DNA from: Rachicladosporium sp. CCFEE 5018
Lineage: Eukaryota; Ascomycota; Dothideomycetes; Cladosporiales; Cladosporiaceae
DNA length: 64,000 bases
Reading direction: 5' to 3'
Assembly (NCBI GenBank): GCA_002077045.2
Contig: KZ111165.1
Span: forward strand, 150,456 to 214,455
Every line of letters begins with the position of its first letter. Position 1 is the first letter of the stretch. The notes under the pieces are model-generated. The model saw only the letters and a program-made list of their open reading frames with translations. It made no database searches and had not been told where the DNA came from. Below, in pieces: positions 22,398 to 32,717 of the stretch. The translations under genes were made by a program, and so were the position numbers.

Positions 22398-23300
22398 CCC
22401 TGGACCTGCCCTTCCTGCCGACATTACAGTATCACCCTCCCCACACAGGCAGTCGGCCCCGAACACCCCCGCTACATCCCCTTCCCGACCCCCCCTCAAC
22501 AAACCTCCACCCCGCGCAAATGGATGAAAGGTATCCTCCCCGTCCCCCGCAGCGTCTTTGCTCGGAAGCGCGGAAAGGACGTAGCCAGCGATGACCTCAT
22601 TGAACGGACTACGCCCGATGCCTTTACCGAGACTGCTTTCCCCGAAGGAAGTAGAGAGGCGTGGAGGACGAAGGTCGCCGAGCAGCGGAAGCGCAATTTA
22701 AGAGAAGGGTTGCGGGAGCTGAAGGAGCGGCAGGTGCGGAGTACAGCCAACACGCGTGCGAGGCAGGGGAGGGTGCAACGGGAGCGGGACGAGATGGTCG
22801 CGAGACCGGAGAGAGAGGATGAGAGATTGACAGCGCCGAGCCATGGGCTGGATTTGAAGGAGTTGTTTGGCCCGCTCCAAGATCCGGATCGCGCACAGCG
22901 TCTAGCGACGAAGAAAGCCAACCAAGCCGCTTTCCTAGCCGCACGCTCCGCAGCCCGCGCATCAAGTCTGCATACCCTCTACTCCCATGCTCGGAACTTC
23001 ATCACCACGCCCGCGCAGCTAGACGCTTCCATCGAAAAGGCCTTTGGCAGTAATGAGGAACCCACTAAATTCGGCCCGGATCATGGAAATCCAGAAAGTG
23101 TCTGGAACTTGGGTGCGCCATTAAGTGTGCAGGACATGTTGAATCGGGCCAACGGCGGGCGGAGAAGAGGCGGCGGTGCGCTTGAGAGTGCAGGACAGAC
23201 TGTGGAGATCAATCGGGAGAGAGTCAAGAGGATTGCTGAGGCACTGACGGGAGGCGTGATGGACGAGAAGCGAGAGAAGGTTAGTGGGACGGGCTTTTGA
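22398..23300 (+). CDS. PET123: Mitochondrial small-subunit ribosomal protein mS26 (Pet123-like), 5' end lost in gap
   Basis: The frame is open from the gap to 23300 (301 codons). The upstream part reads through PEHPRYIPFPTPPQ to KWMKGILPVPRSVF, so the ATG at 22524 is probably internal. A long charged helical middle (WRTKVAEQRKRNLREGLREL) and the segment LHTLYSHARNFITTPAQLD followed by EKAFGSNEEPTKFG resemble Pet123/mS26 of the mitoribosome. The assignment is by remembered family pattern and is moderate. It converges on the S58 peptidase gene with 102 bp between stops. Confidence 0.6.
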   Translation, partial: PWTCPSCRHYSITLPTQAVGPEHPRYIPFPTPPQQTSTPRKWMKGILPVPRSVFARKRGKDVASDDLIERTTPDAFTETAFPEGSREAWRTKVAEQRKRNLREGLRELKERQVRSTANTRARQGRVQRERDEMVARPEREDERLTAPSHGLDLKELFGPLQDPDRAQRLATKKANQAAFLAARSAARASSLHTLYSHARNFITTPAQLDASIEKAFGSNEEPTKFGPDHGNPESVWNLGAPLSVQDMLNRANGGRRRGGGALESAGQTVEINRERVKRIAEALTGGVMDEKREKVSGTGF

Positions 23301-23402
23301 GGGCTGGTATAAAGCGAGGGAATGGCGTGCGAGTTGGTCGGTGTATATAAAGGTTAAGACCACCGAGGCCACGCCTGAACGCCATCGAAGCACCAAGCGC
23401 GC

Positions 23403-24746
23403 TTAGACCTTCACCAAATACCTTTCCAGAAGCGCCTTCACCTTCTCCACCGGCAGTCCATCGATCTTCGTTTCCCCATCCATGCAGACTACACCGTCTC
23501 TCCCACCCACAAGACTGTTCAAAATCGCCTCCTCCGTCGCCTCCCCCGCCGCAGCAAGAAACGTATCAATACTCTCATTCTTCACAACCTCAATCGTATT
23601 CGTCTGCGTAGCATTAAACCTTCCCATGATCGCGTCCTCGACTGCGCCAGTCTTGCCTATGAGTTGCTCGCCCGGATGAGGAGCGGTGGACAAAGCGAGG
23701 AAGATATCCCCGCTGAAGTTCCGTCCAATCCCATTCCCACCCACGCAAGCGAGACCGGTTGTGGCGTGCCGCGCCAGGCGATTGAGTTGCGTGGGCGACA
23801 AGGGGGCGTCGGTGACGAGGAGCACGAGGATGGAGCCGTCGTCTGCTCTTCCTGCTGCCGGTTGCTGAGAGGCCGGCGTGGCGGCGAACGCCTTCGACGC
23901 CTCAGCCCCGGCTCACATCAGCAGTCTCCCAATAGGGACCCCTCCGATCGTGAGGTCTACGAGCCCGCCGTAGTTTGTTTGTACGAGGCAGCCGAGGGTA
24001 TATTCCTTTTCGCTCCCCTCTGGCCCACTAGGTCGGTCACCGCGGATGATACGAGACGAGGTGCCGGTGCCGCCGGAGAACTGGTGGCAGGTCATACCCG
24101 CTCCTCCACCCCGTTGCCCTTCCTCCACCACCCCGCCTTGCTTGCCTATCTTAGCAGCCGTGCAAGCCTGCCGGATCTCAGCAGCCGAGAGCCGCGAAGC
24201 GCGGAGGTCAGCGGAGTTGATGAGCCAGTCTGCTGTTTCGCCTACGACTGGCGTGCCATAAAGCCTTGACTGCAAGCGTCCACTAATCCCCAGACTCTCC
24301 TGCAGATCCAGAATCCAGTCCCAGATCCCATCAAACACCCCGCCGAGACTGAGCGAGTTCGTGAAACCGATGGGCGTGTTCGTGAACCCCCAGTCTTCTA
24401 TCTGCGGCGTGCCGGTCAAACATCCATTCCCGTTGAAGATAGCGTAGCCAGCGTGGCAGGGCGTGATGGCTTTCAGACCTTCGGTGCCGCGTGGGAAGAT
24501 TATGGTGGTGCCTTTGGTTGCTGTAGAAGTTTTGGGGAGGGAGGGGGAGGTGGGGAGCGTGATTTGACCGACTGAGAGGTTGGGGATGTCGAGGATGCTG
24601 TTCAGGGGGCCGGGGGAGAGGGCGCCGGGGGTGTAGCCCAGGGAGCGGATGGTCATGCGTTCGTTGCGAGTCGAGGAGGAGGAGTCTGCGATCGCAGTGC
24701 TGGACTTGGAAGCGGACGCCGCGGAGGCGCTGTGATTGAGATCCAT
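23403..24746 (-). pseudogene. DmpA-type S58 peptidase (L-aminopeptidase/D-esterase family), internal TGA
   Basis: An N-terminal-nucleophile peptidase family member of 447 codons, single exon, in one frame apart from TGA at 23913-23915 (codon 278). Upstream are the DmpA N-part (NLSVGQITLP, CHAGYAIFNGNG, NYGGLVDLTIGGVPIGR). Downstream is DDGSILVLLVTDAPLSP, where the Gly304-Ser305 bond matches the autocatalytic cleavage site whose Ser is the nucleophile, then NRLARHATTGLA. The stop falls in the linker just before that site, so the catalytic beta chain would not be made. A GTGAGC donor overlaps the TGA, but an intron would have to be a multiple of three and I find no fitting acceptor. Readthrough, error or true nonsense remain open. 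Confidence 0.75.
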
Positions 24747-25204
24747 TCTTGCGGGGCAAATGGGTGATGGGTATAGGAAGCGGAGGAGACGAAAGGAATG
24801 TTATATAGCTGAAGGGAACTTATCACCTATCTGTGGACGTTTTCACCGCTGTCTGCCTCCAATGCTACGTTACTCCAATGGCACAACGGATTTGTTGAGA
24901 ATCTGTCAGGTGCTCACGATGAGTCGATATGTGCCTTGTAAGAGGTCGAGGGATGACGGCGTAGACGAGTCCTGCGTGCAGGAGCAATTTCCGAGGATCT
25001 GCAGGATGCGCGAGGGAGAGCTTCCGAGCTGGCACACGGGTCGTACGAGCAAGAGTGAGTGATCTGAGCAAAGTGGAAGCTTGGAGGGGTCGTGGGGACA
25101 CGCTTTCGACGAGTCATGAGGGGAATGGCTGGCCATGGGGAGTGGTACAACGGTCGTTACAACATTACGAGACTACACATCAACATCTCCCCAAATCCAG
25201 CCCC
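24747..25204. other. Spacer between S58 peptidase and four-TM protein
   Basis: This holds the peptidase promoter and the next gene's 3' flank. The short open frames here have no support. Confidence 0.5.
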
Positions 25205-26235
25205 TCACGCCCCATTCCACTGTTCCCTGAACGGCAGCCCTCCCCTCGGCCCCGCCCTTGCCCCCAAATCTGCCCCCAGACCCGCCCTCCCACTCGCATT
25301 CCCATTGCTCCCTCCATTCAACTGCGTGAACGCCACCGTCCTCGGCGTCATCGGATTATCCGCGCTCCTGCCCCAAGGCGTCGTGGGCGTCTTCGGCAAG
25401 TTCAGAAACAGCTGTCGATTCGCGTCTCGCTGTGCTTCGCGGGACATTTCGGGTTCGTCGGGGGTGTAGGCGCCGAGTTTCCGCAGCTCGATGTCGGCTT
25501 CGCGGCTGGTGCGTTCGGCGGTTGTGGGGATTAGGGAGTAGAGGGAGAGGAGGAAGTAGATGAACCAGAGTGCGCTGTGCGCGAAGTCAGTGGAGGAGCG
25601 TGGCGAGGTGGTGGGGATTGGGAAGCCTTACAGCATCACGCATGTCACGCCAAAGCTGGCGCGGGCTTGCATGCAGTATCCTTTGTTCGCTTGCGTGGCG
25701 TACGAGCAGCCTTTGCTCAGGTACCAGGGTAGTCCCTTCGCTGGGTGGTCTGGGTCCAGCAAGTCTGGCGCGCTCTGATTGCGGATCGCGATGGCGTATA
25801 GTGCGATGAGCGTGCCGTGTACGACTAGGCTGACAAGTGGGATGAAGATGTGCATCACCCACATCACGCTCTTGACGAGCAGGATGAACATCGAGAGGAC
25901 GGATATGATCACGTTCCAGGTAGTCATACTGTGGCTGCTGTCAGTATTGCGCTCCATCAACTGTCCCAGGTCGCAGGGACATACAATGAACTCCACACCA
26001 GTGGTACAGCTATCGGCTTATAGTTCGCGAATGCATATAGTATCATTATCGGGCTGCTGTTGAAGCCCTGGTCTGCGCCATTCTGCCAGAGCTTCGTGCG
26101 GTATAGGTTTGGATCTGCGATGCCGAAAAGCGCGAGCGCTGCGACTGTGAGAGGGAATTCGAGGACCATGAGCGCGAGCATGGCCTTCGGCATGCGCCAT
26201 CGTCGGGTGACGAAGAGTCGTGTTGAGCGCGCCAT
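25205..26235 (-). CDS. Conserved four-TM membrane protein of unknown function
   Basis: Exons 25985-26235, 25632-25928 and 25205-25574 join in frame to 305 aa. Four hydrophobic segments are visible: MLALMVLEFPLTVAALALFG, VIISVLSMFILLVKSVMWVM with the adjoining FIPLVSLVVHGTLIALYAI, and ALWFIYFLLSLYSLI. The loop between TM3 and TM4 holds two cysteines (KGCSYATQANKGYC), likely a disulphide on the lumenal or outer side. The C-terminal tail of about 100 residues is cytosolic-type, with PTTPWG, NPMTPRTVAF and a Gly/Ala-rich end. The topology recalls MARVEL-like fungal proteins, but I do not recognise the family with certainty. Confidence 0.78.
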
Positions 26236-27469
26236 TGTGTGCTGTATTCCTCCGCCCTCGCTTTTGCTGCTACTGTGACGAGTGTCCGGATACTTCTGGC
26301 GTCCAAGACGATGGTGTCAAGCTCGTTTCCTCGGAACACTCCTCGCTGTCGCCACAGCACTCCGCGCAATGCTTAGTGTCAGCTATCGCAGCCTCCACAG
26401 CGCAGTTTCTGTCGCATAAGCCAGGCCAGTCCAGTCAGTCCGATGCGGTGGTACGACTCGAAGACAGACAAGAAGACAAGCAATTGCGAAAGAAGAGCTA
26501 CATCAGACCTTGACCTTACCGCTGACCACGCCGCCTGGGCACGTACTCGAAAGTATCACTGCACACGCATGCTGCAACCTCATTCTCCCGTAAGCGCTGG
26601 CTGTGTGATATGCGGGCAGTCAGCCAATCGAGGCGCAGAATTGGGGAAGTCGAGAGGTGGAGAGATGGCGCTAAGCGATGTCACGTGGAGAGGAATAAGA
26701 AAGATGACTCAGCTCATGGTTCTTCGCCAAATGCTCCAGCAAGGGTTTCTCTTATCATGTGCAACTTCATGTCGATAGATGCAGAGCAATGCTGCGACGT
26801 GGATTCCGTATTCAGTGATTATTTGGTACGGCCCGATTGTGGAATTCTGTCCGGCGGAAGAGCTGCCCCCTTGCGAGTACACGTGCGCCGGCACATCGAC
26901 GCCTGTGCCGTAGCGCTGAACGCTTTGATGATCGAACAGACTAGATGCGGAATCTGCTTCGACTCGAATATGCCAAGCATGGCACTAGCAGCTTGCTGAA
27001 GCTTTCACTCCCTTCCGTGCCATTGGAGTGATCGAGGAGAAGTCCACAACACTCGTCAACGTATCTACGTACGGCGAAGATGTCCGGACACGTGCTCTGT
27101 TCATCATCACTCAACGCCTCCGGCAACGCCTCCCGTGAGTGGACCTCATTTCACGGAAGAGTGTTTTGCTTTGCCGTCACTATCGCAAACACGAGACGCG
27201 TGGAAGCAGAGCTTGGATGCTGGCGGAACACGTCGACTCCATGCCCTTGTGGCTCAATCTTCTCATGCAAAATGTACTACTGCATATGGCTTCACGGACA
27301 CACGCGATCTGCAGTGCATAGTGCGCCACCTGCAGGCGTTGCGCGTCAATACCGGTCTGTCATCAGGCTTAATTTCAGCCTTGTCTCGGGGCTTGACATT
27401 TCTTGCTTTTACTCCTCATCCCATTTCTCAAGGACAGACACCTTCCTCAATGGTGGCAGGTGGACCAAC
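26236..27469. other. 1.2-kb divergent intergenic region
   Basis: This holds the promoters of the four-TM protein and the glycosyltransferase. From 27080 a frame stays open into the glycosyltransferase, but its residues do not look like a family N-terminus. Nothing else is supported. Confidence 0.5.
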
Positions 27470-28516
27470 ATGGCACCGCACCTGAGAGAGCTGACTTTCA
27501 GTTGCGTCTTTGTTCTCCTCCTTTCCTCCTTGGGATACTTCACATGGCACTCTTCTCATGTCTCCTCCTTCACCTATGATGCTCGACAAGGGCATACACA
27601 TGCAGGCAGTGGGCTTACCGCAAGTGGTCAACTGCAAAGTACACTTCAATACATCTTCGGTGAAGGCGGCTTCTCTGTGACTGAGCCATCTTTCAACGAC
27701 AATGGCGCAACTTACAACCTCTCGAATACTCCCATGCATACGACACCACTCGGGAACGACATCTTGATCCTCGACGTGGATACCCGGCCCTTTAGCGGGA
27801 GTCACCAAGTCTTCCATGAGGCCAACTTCGACTGGTCGAAGCTCGAACCACATTCGGGTGGCATTGTGAATCACTACATGTATGCTCAGACCCACGGCTA
27901 CGCTTACCAATACCTTCAACTACCAACCCCGAGCGACCGCTCGCCGACATGGGTCAAAGTCGCAGGCCTTCTACAGACTCTGCCGAAGTACAAATACGTA
28001 GTCTTCCTCGATGCCGATGCCCTCTTCGCGCACATGCACATCCCCATGGAGTGGCTTCTCAACTACTGGTCCATCGACTCCACCACCTCATTTGCCATGG
28101 CCCTAGACCCACCAGGGATCGAGAACGAAGACTCCCTCGGTCGGCGCCACGTCAACACAGGCTTCATCATCGCGCAGAACAACCCAAAGACATTCGAGAT
28201 CTTGGAGGCATGGCAAGATTGCCCGACTGAAGAGCGCTGGCCTGGCTGCGCGAGGTGGAGAGGGGAGAGGTTCCACGAGCAAAGCGCGTTCGGCGAGTAC
28301 GTGCGATATGATTACGAGGAATATGTGAAGGAGCTGCCGTGCACTGAGGCAAATGGGGAGTGGGATCTGGATATTTGTAAAGGGGTGTTTGTGCAGCACC
28401 GCTGGTGGCGGACAGCTGGTACAAGGCAGTGGGTTGGGGAGCAGGCACTGCAAAAGTTGATGGAGAGGGTGCATGAGGGGTTGATGAGGGAGCATGGGAA
28501 AGAGGTTGCAGGATGA
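27470..28516 (+). CDS. Type II membrane glycosyltransferase (GT34 / Mnn10-Gma12-like fold)
   Basis: This single-exon gene encodes 348 aa. The Met at 27470 was chosen because it is followed at once by a signal anchor (LTFSCVFVLLLSSLGYFTW), giving the Golgi type II layout of this class; an upstream in-frame extension to 27080 is possible but unlikely. The lumenal domain has WVKVAGLLQTLPKYKYVVF followed by LDADALF, a DxD-type metal and nucleotide-sugar site, and the later HVNTGFIIAQN, which fits the acceptor side of GT34-like enzymes. The donor is probably GDP-mannose or UDP-galactose. The exact linkage cannot be read. Confidence 0.78.
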   Translation: MAPHLRELTFSCVFVLLLSSLGYFTWHSSHVSSFTYDARQGHTHAGSGLTASGQLQSTLQYIFGEGGFSVTEPSFNDNGATYNLSNTPMHTTPLGNDILILDVDTRPFSGSHQVFHEANFDWSKLEPHSGGIVNHYMYAQTHGYAYQYLQLPTPSDRSPTWVKVAGLLQTLPKYKYVVFLDADALFAHMHIPMEWLLNYWSIDSTTSFAMALDPPGIENEDSLGRRHVNTGFIIAQNNPKTFEILEAWQDCPTEERWPGCARWRGERFHEQSAFGEYVRYDYEEYVKELPCTEANGEWDLDICKGVFVQHRWWRTAGTRQWVGEQALQKLMERVHEGLMREHGKEVAG

Positions 28517-28929
28517 AGTGTTTGATATCCCTACCAGGTTGAGCTGGCGGTACCTTGATTACGTTTCCTCCCTGCTATTGAAGCTCGCCCTCAGACGCCT
28601 GTTTACATTCGCCACTCATTGGCCATGTCTCTATCAGGTCGTGCTAGCATCTGTCGCCTCGTCAGCCACGAGCTGTACCGCACTCCGAAGTACGACACGC
28701 TCCTTCTGGCTCCTGTTGCTCGCCACTGAGATCTCTGGATGGGATTCAGGTCCACTCTCACGGACGACCTCAATCCAGCTTCCGAACGCGATCAGCGCTC
28801 GGGTGCAACAGCAGCCGAAGAACGGGAGCAACACCTTCGTACGGAAGCTGTACCTCTCATCAATCGCCCACACAGCCACCGCTCAAGGATCATGAAGGGA
28901 AACTGATCCGAGGTCGTGGGTGAGAATGA
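28517..28929. other. Spacer between glycosyltransferase and RNase III gene
   Basis: Apart from the possible broken small gene at 28625-28906, I see nothing here. Confidence 0.4.
28625..28906 (+). pseudogene. Possible small broken gene
   Basis: A 93-codon frame starts at ATG 28625 (MSLSGRASICRLVSHELYRT) and ends at TGA 28904. It is interrupted only by TGA at codon 35 (28727-28729). The part after it (DDLNPASERDQRSGATAAEE) has coding-like composition. I do not recognise it and find no intron that restores the frame. It could be a remnant or chance. Confidence 0.25.
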
Positions 28930-29552
28930 TCATGAGTCCCTGAAAGAGGGGCACGTCGCGGTGCTTGGAAGCCCTGTTGCGACACGCAAAGTCAGTCAGT
29001 GTCAGTAATTGGGGCTCACTCACCGGCGTCTGATGGGCTGGTAGGAATGCTGAGCGATTCGAGCGCTGCCTTGACGGCATTAAAGTCGTTGCCTGAGTCG
29101 ATGTAGATCGCTCCTAGTATAGCTTCCAGAGCATTTGCGAGAGTCTTAGCGGATGCAAGGGCTTGCCGCTTCGAAAGTCCTGGATTGAATGTGATGATAT
29201 CGACAAGGTCGATACTTCGAGCGGTAGCAGCCAGGTCAGCATCGCTCTGAGCTTGGATCAGACGATCGGCGGAAGCTGTCGTGGGCGTCAGAATAGCTTG
29301 CTAGACCACGAGCTAGATACTACCTCTTGGTGCTCCAGAAATATACCACTCCGCTGTCACGACCGCAGCAGCCATCTTGTCTCCTAGAAGTGCCAGTCGC
29401 TTATTGCCATCTGCCTGACCCACACCACTTGCATCGAGGGCCTGGGCAAGGAGAGCCTTGCTCTTGAATCGATAGCCGAAATCGCGTTCTACGTCATCTT
29501 GCGCTCCTCGCTTCATCATAGAGGCTTGCCAGAGTTCCGAGTAATGGTTCAT
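28930..29552 (-). CDS. RNase III-domain (RIBOc) protein
   Basis: Exons 29324-29552, 29024-29275 and 28930-28973 join in frame to 174 aa. If the last 50-bp intron is retained, the frame instead stops at 29016. The RIBOc pattern is visible in FGYRFKSKALLAQALDASG, GNKRLALLGD and NALEAILGAIYIDSGND. The usual catalytic motif ERLEFLGD is altered: the first acidic residue is replaced (NKRLALLGD), while Asp of LGD and the EA(I/V)xGAxY acidic residue remain. There is no dsRNA-binding domain, so a structural role (mitoribosome-type RNase III-like) or weak nuclease are both possible. Confidence 0.65.
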
Positions 29553-29706
29553 GGTGCCCGTCGTGTGTTGGACTGCGAGATGTGATTAAGACGTAAGGGT
29601 GTACGAGGGCAAAAAGAAAAGACTTTTAATTTCGAGTCGAAGTGAGGAGTATCGAGTGGGGTTTCATGATTGACTTCGGTCCTTGCATGAGCGTCGACTG
29701 AGCATC

Positions 29707-30666
29707 TTACAATGGTATCGAGTAATGCTGCGAGTACCCTGCCCCATAGAATCGCTTCCACACGTCCTCATACAGATTCACCAACTCCTCTCCCAATGGC
29801 CCGCCCTCACAAGCCCTGAGATTCTCCTCCATCTGCTCCAAACTCGACGCTCCCAAGATCACTCCATCGTCCTTCCCAAGAGCAGAGTGATGCATCAACC
29901 ACCTCAGCGTAGCCTCCTTGAGCGTCAAACCGTCCTTTGCGCATACAGCTGAAAGGCTCTCGTGCAACTCCAGTGACAGGTCGTTCACGTACATCGAGCT
30001 GAATTGCTTCATTTGATCCATGCGACTACCCGTGGGTGGCGTCCGAAGCTGCTCGGCTGTGCGAGAGAAGTATCCTCCAGCCAACGGACTGAAAGCGTAG
30101 AACGCCATGCCGTACTTCCGCAGTGTTGGGAACAGCTCGGTCTCAGCAGCACGTCCGATGGCATTGTAGCCGCCTTGGTAGACCGTTGGGCGGACGAAGT
30201 CGTGCTCTGAGCAGAGGGATTGGATCTCCTCGACTTCTGTGACGTGGAAATTCGAGATGCCAAAGCGGTGGAATTTGTCTGAGCGGTAGAGGTCGTTGAT
30301 CGCGCGGAGGGAGTCGTACATAGGTGTCCCTCTATCGGGTCCATGAAAGTAGTATAGGTCGATTTTGGAGGCCTTCAGGGCGGCGAGGGAGGCGTTGCAG
30401 TTGGCTATGATTTTCTCGTAGGCCAGTGACCCTGGCGAGAAGCCTGGCGCCTTCGTTGCGATGGCGAAAGATGCTCTCAGTGGCTCAGGAACGTCTCCGA
30501 TGTCTTCCTCGGATTTGCCACTGTTGTAGACGCGCGCCGTGTCGATCTCGCTGACGCCGTGTTGCTGGAGCTTCACAAGAAGAGGCAATAGCTGTGCTGA
30601 GCCCGAAAGGCTTGATGATCCCTTCGCTACAGAGCCGCCCATCAGGCCAGCGACGATCTTGACCAT
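29707..30666 (-). CDS. Aldo/keto reductase (AKR7-like), copy B, full length
   Basis: This 319-aa single-exon gene is close to the usual AKR7 length of about 325. It has the GLMGGS start of the barrel, EIDTARVYNSG (catalytic Asp and Tyr), FAIATKAPGF (Lys), LYYFHGPDRGTP (His), and NADPH-binding residues in the late segment ILGASSLEQMEENL. It is intact. The P450 gene lies 333 bp upstream on the same strand, which would suit a detoxification pair, but co-regulation is not shown. Confidence 0.93.
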   Translation of the reverse strand: MVKIVAGLMGGSVAKGSSSLSGSAQLLPLLVKLQQHGVSEIDTARVYNSGKSEEDIGDVPEPLRASFAIATKAPGFSPGSLAYEKIIANCNASLAALKASKIDLYYFHGPDRGTPMYDSLRAINDLYRSDKFHRFGISNFHVTEVEEIQSLCSEHDFVRPTVYQGGYNAIGRAAETELFPTLRKYGMAFYAFSPLAGGYFSRTAEQLRTPPTGSRMDQMKQFSSMYVNDLSLELHESLSAVCAKDGLTLKEATLRWLMHHSALGKDDGVILGASSLEQMEENLRACEGGPLGEELVNLYEDVWKRFYGAGYSQHYSIPL

Positions 30667-30999
30667 GGTAGAGAGGAACCTGGCAGGTGCAGTGTACGGA
30701 AGAGATTGGTTTAGCTGACGGCTAGCAGGCTACTTATACATGCCTACGACACACATGGCTGTGGACTGTGATTGCTCAGCGCATGGTTGACGATGGCGTG
30801 AAGTCAGTCGGGTTCGGGTCTGATGAAGAAGAGAAGCGGCAGGTGCGGTCAAAGTGCGGCCGACTTCTGCAAACGCACGTCATAACGTACAATATGAGCA
30901 AAGTCACGACAGCAGACATGGCAATGATCTCGGAACACAACACTCTGGCAGACTGGTGCTGCGTTATCGTATTTACAGCTGGCCAGTTGGCTATGGTCA
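30667..30999. other. AKR promoter / P450 3' flank, copy B
   Basis: No gene seen; the counterpart of 433-805. Confidence 0.5.
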
Positions 31000-32717
31000 T
31001 TACCTCTTCTCCCGCTTCGAGATCTTCACATCCAACCCCTTTTGCACCACAAAGAACGTCGAGTGATGCTCCAGATCCTGATCTGGCCTCAGCAGCTCAA
31101 ACTTGTACTCTCTGAATAGCAGCGGTAAAGTCTTGTTCATTTCAAGCAGCGCCAAGTTCTTTCCAATACCTGTGACAGTCTCGAGTCAGTTTCATGCAAG
31201 TCTTCGCCCCCAACCTCACAACGAGCTTCTAGACAACTTACAAAGATGACTGCCACCACCAAACTGGAACATATACCGCTCCATCTCCTTCGCCTTCGCT
31301 TCCCCACCCTCGAGCCATCTCTCGGGTCGGAACACATCTGCGTCCTTTCCGAAGACTCCTTGGTCGCGATGAAGCACCCAACCATTCAGCGCCACCCTCG
31401 TCCCGCCTGCGAAACGTTGGCCACCTATGTCCGCACCTCCAGGAGGAACGTGGCGTGTGATGTTCAGACCCACAGCTGGTCGCACCCGCATGGCCTCTTT
31501 GAGGGAAGCTTGGAAGTACAGCAAGGCTTGTGCTTCGGCCCAAGAAGGGTTTGGACTAAGACCACCCTTCGAATCGGCCTCAAGTATTTCATCGACGAGC
31601 TTCTTGTGAACTTGCGGCTCGCGAAGAACGTGATGCGTGAAGGATTGCATTGTCGAGGCTGTCGAGTCCGACCCGGCGAAACTGGCGGACACATCAGTAA
31701 TGCCGCTCCTCGTTTTCTTGGGCGACTACTCACATTGCACCGTGGGCAACAGCGAATACATCGCCAGGACCGAAATTCTCAGGAGCTTTCTCGTTGGCAG
31801 TCATCAAGTGGCTAAGCAGATCCTTCCGATCGACCATGTTCTCCCCATGATTCTTGCGCTTCTCGATCGCGGCCAGCGCCATGCGAGTGATGATGAATTG
31901 GCTCGGGTCCTTGCCTGGAAGGTACTTGTTGATCGGATTGTTCCGGAGAACAGCGTCCCACTCGGGGATTTGCCCCACAATACCATCATACCACTGTATG
32001 TCGTCGATGTCTTTGATCGCGCCGTCAAGATCGTATCCAGCTTCCATGAAGCCGAACTTAGCGCCGAAAGCCATCTCGCCAAGTACGTCGAAGGCAAAGT
32101 AGTGCAGCCAATTGCCTAGATCAACCTTCTGGTCTGCGGTGTTGCAGAACTCGTCCAGTTTGGCGAGGAGGATGCGCTGAGTGTCATCGATATAGGTGGC
32201 AAGGCCTTGCATCGAGGACATGGAGTAGGCATTTGAGGCATAGCGCTTCTTCACCGAGTGAACAGCTTCACGTGTCTCGGTGAAGATGTCAGGGTTCGCT
32301 TTGGGCGGGAAGACGCCATAGAAGTCGGTTTTGTGGAAGCCTTTCCCTGCTGCTAGAACATCTCGCGCGGCGTGTGGTGATGACAGGGAGACTTCATTGG
32401 GAGCAATGCGGACCACGGGACCTGCAGAGGGATCAGAAACTACTGGCGCAATACTACCAGCGGGCGAGCTTACCAAACTTCTTGTGGAGCTTGATGTGAT
32501 CCTGCTCAGTCTTGCCACGGTATGTGCTAATGACTTTCCAGGCTCGACTACCAGATGCCAGGAAAGGACCAGGATAATGTCGAAGAGGAGAAGAGTACTT
32601 GTAGTAGAAGAAGCGTAGCACGAGTACTGCTGGGATGAGCAAAGCCCAGTATGCTCGAATGAGCTTAATCGCCTGTACGGCAATGCTGTCGTTGACTTCG
32701 AGCGACACCACAGCCAT
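31000..32717 (-). CDS. Cytochrome P450 (pisatin-demethylase-like), copy B, intact
   Basis: Exons 32474-32717, 31734-32421, 31242-31681 and 31000-31169 join in frame to 513 aa, the normal size of a microsomal P450. The N-terminal anchor AYWALLIPAVLVLRFFYY, FAGSDSTAST in the I-helix, EAMR, FRPERWL and FGGGSHLCIGKN are all in one reading frame. Copy A lacks this integrity because of one added base. The start at MAVVSLEV is the first Met conserved in both copies. Substrate unknown; the pisatin-demethylase-like call rests on overall pattern (QWYDGIVGQIPEWD region). Confidence 0.92.

Noticed and set aside
23864..23916. 52-bp GTGAGC...CTCTCAG intron that would remove the TGA in the S58 peptidase
   Set aside because: Its length is not a multiple of three and would move the following family-like codons out of frame.
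27080..27469. In-frame N-terminal extension of the glycosyltransferase
   Set aside because: It would place 130 unrelated residues before a good signal anchor; the Met at 27470 gives the normal type II layout.
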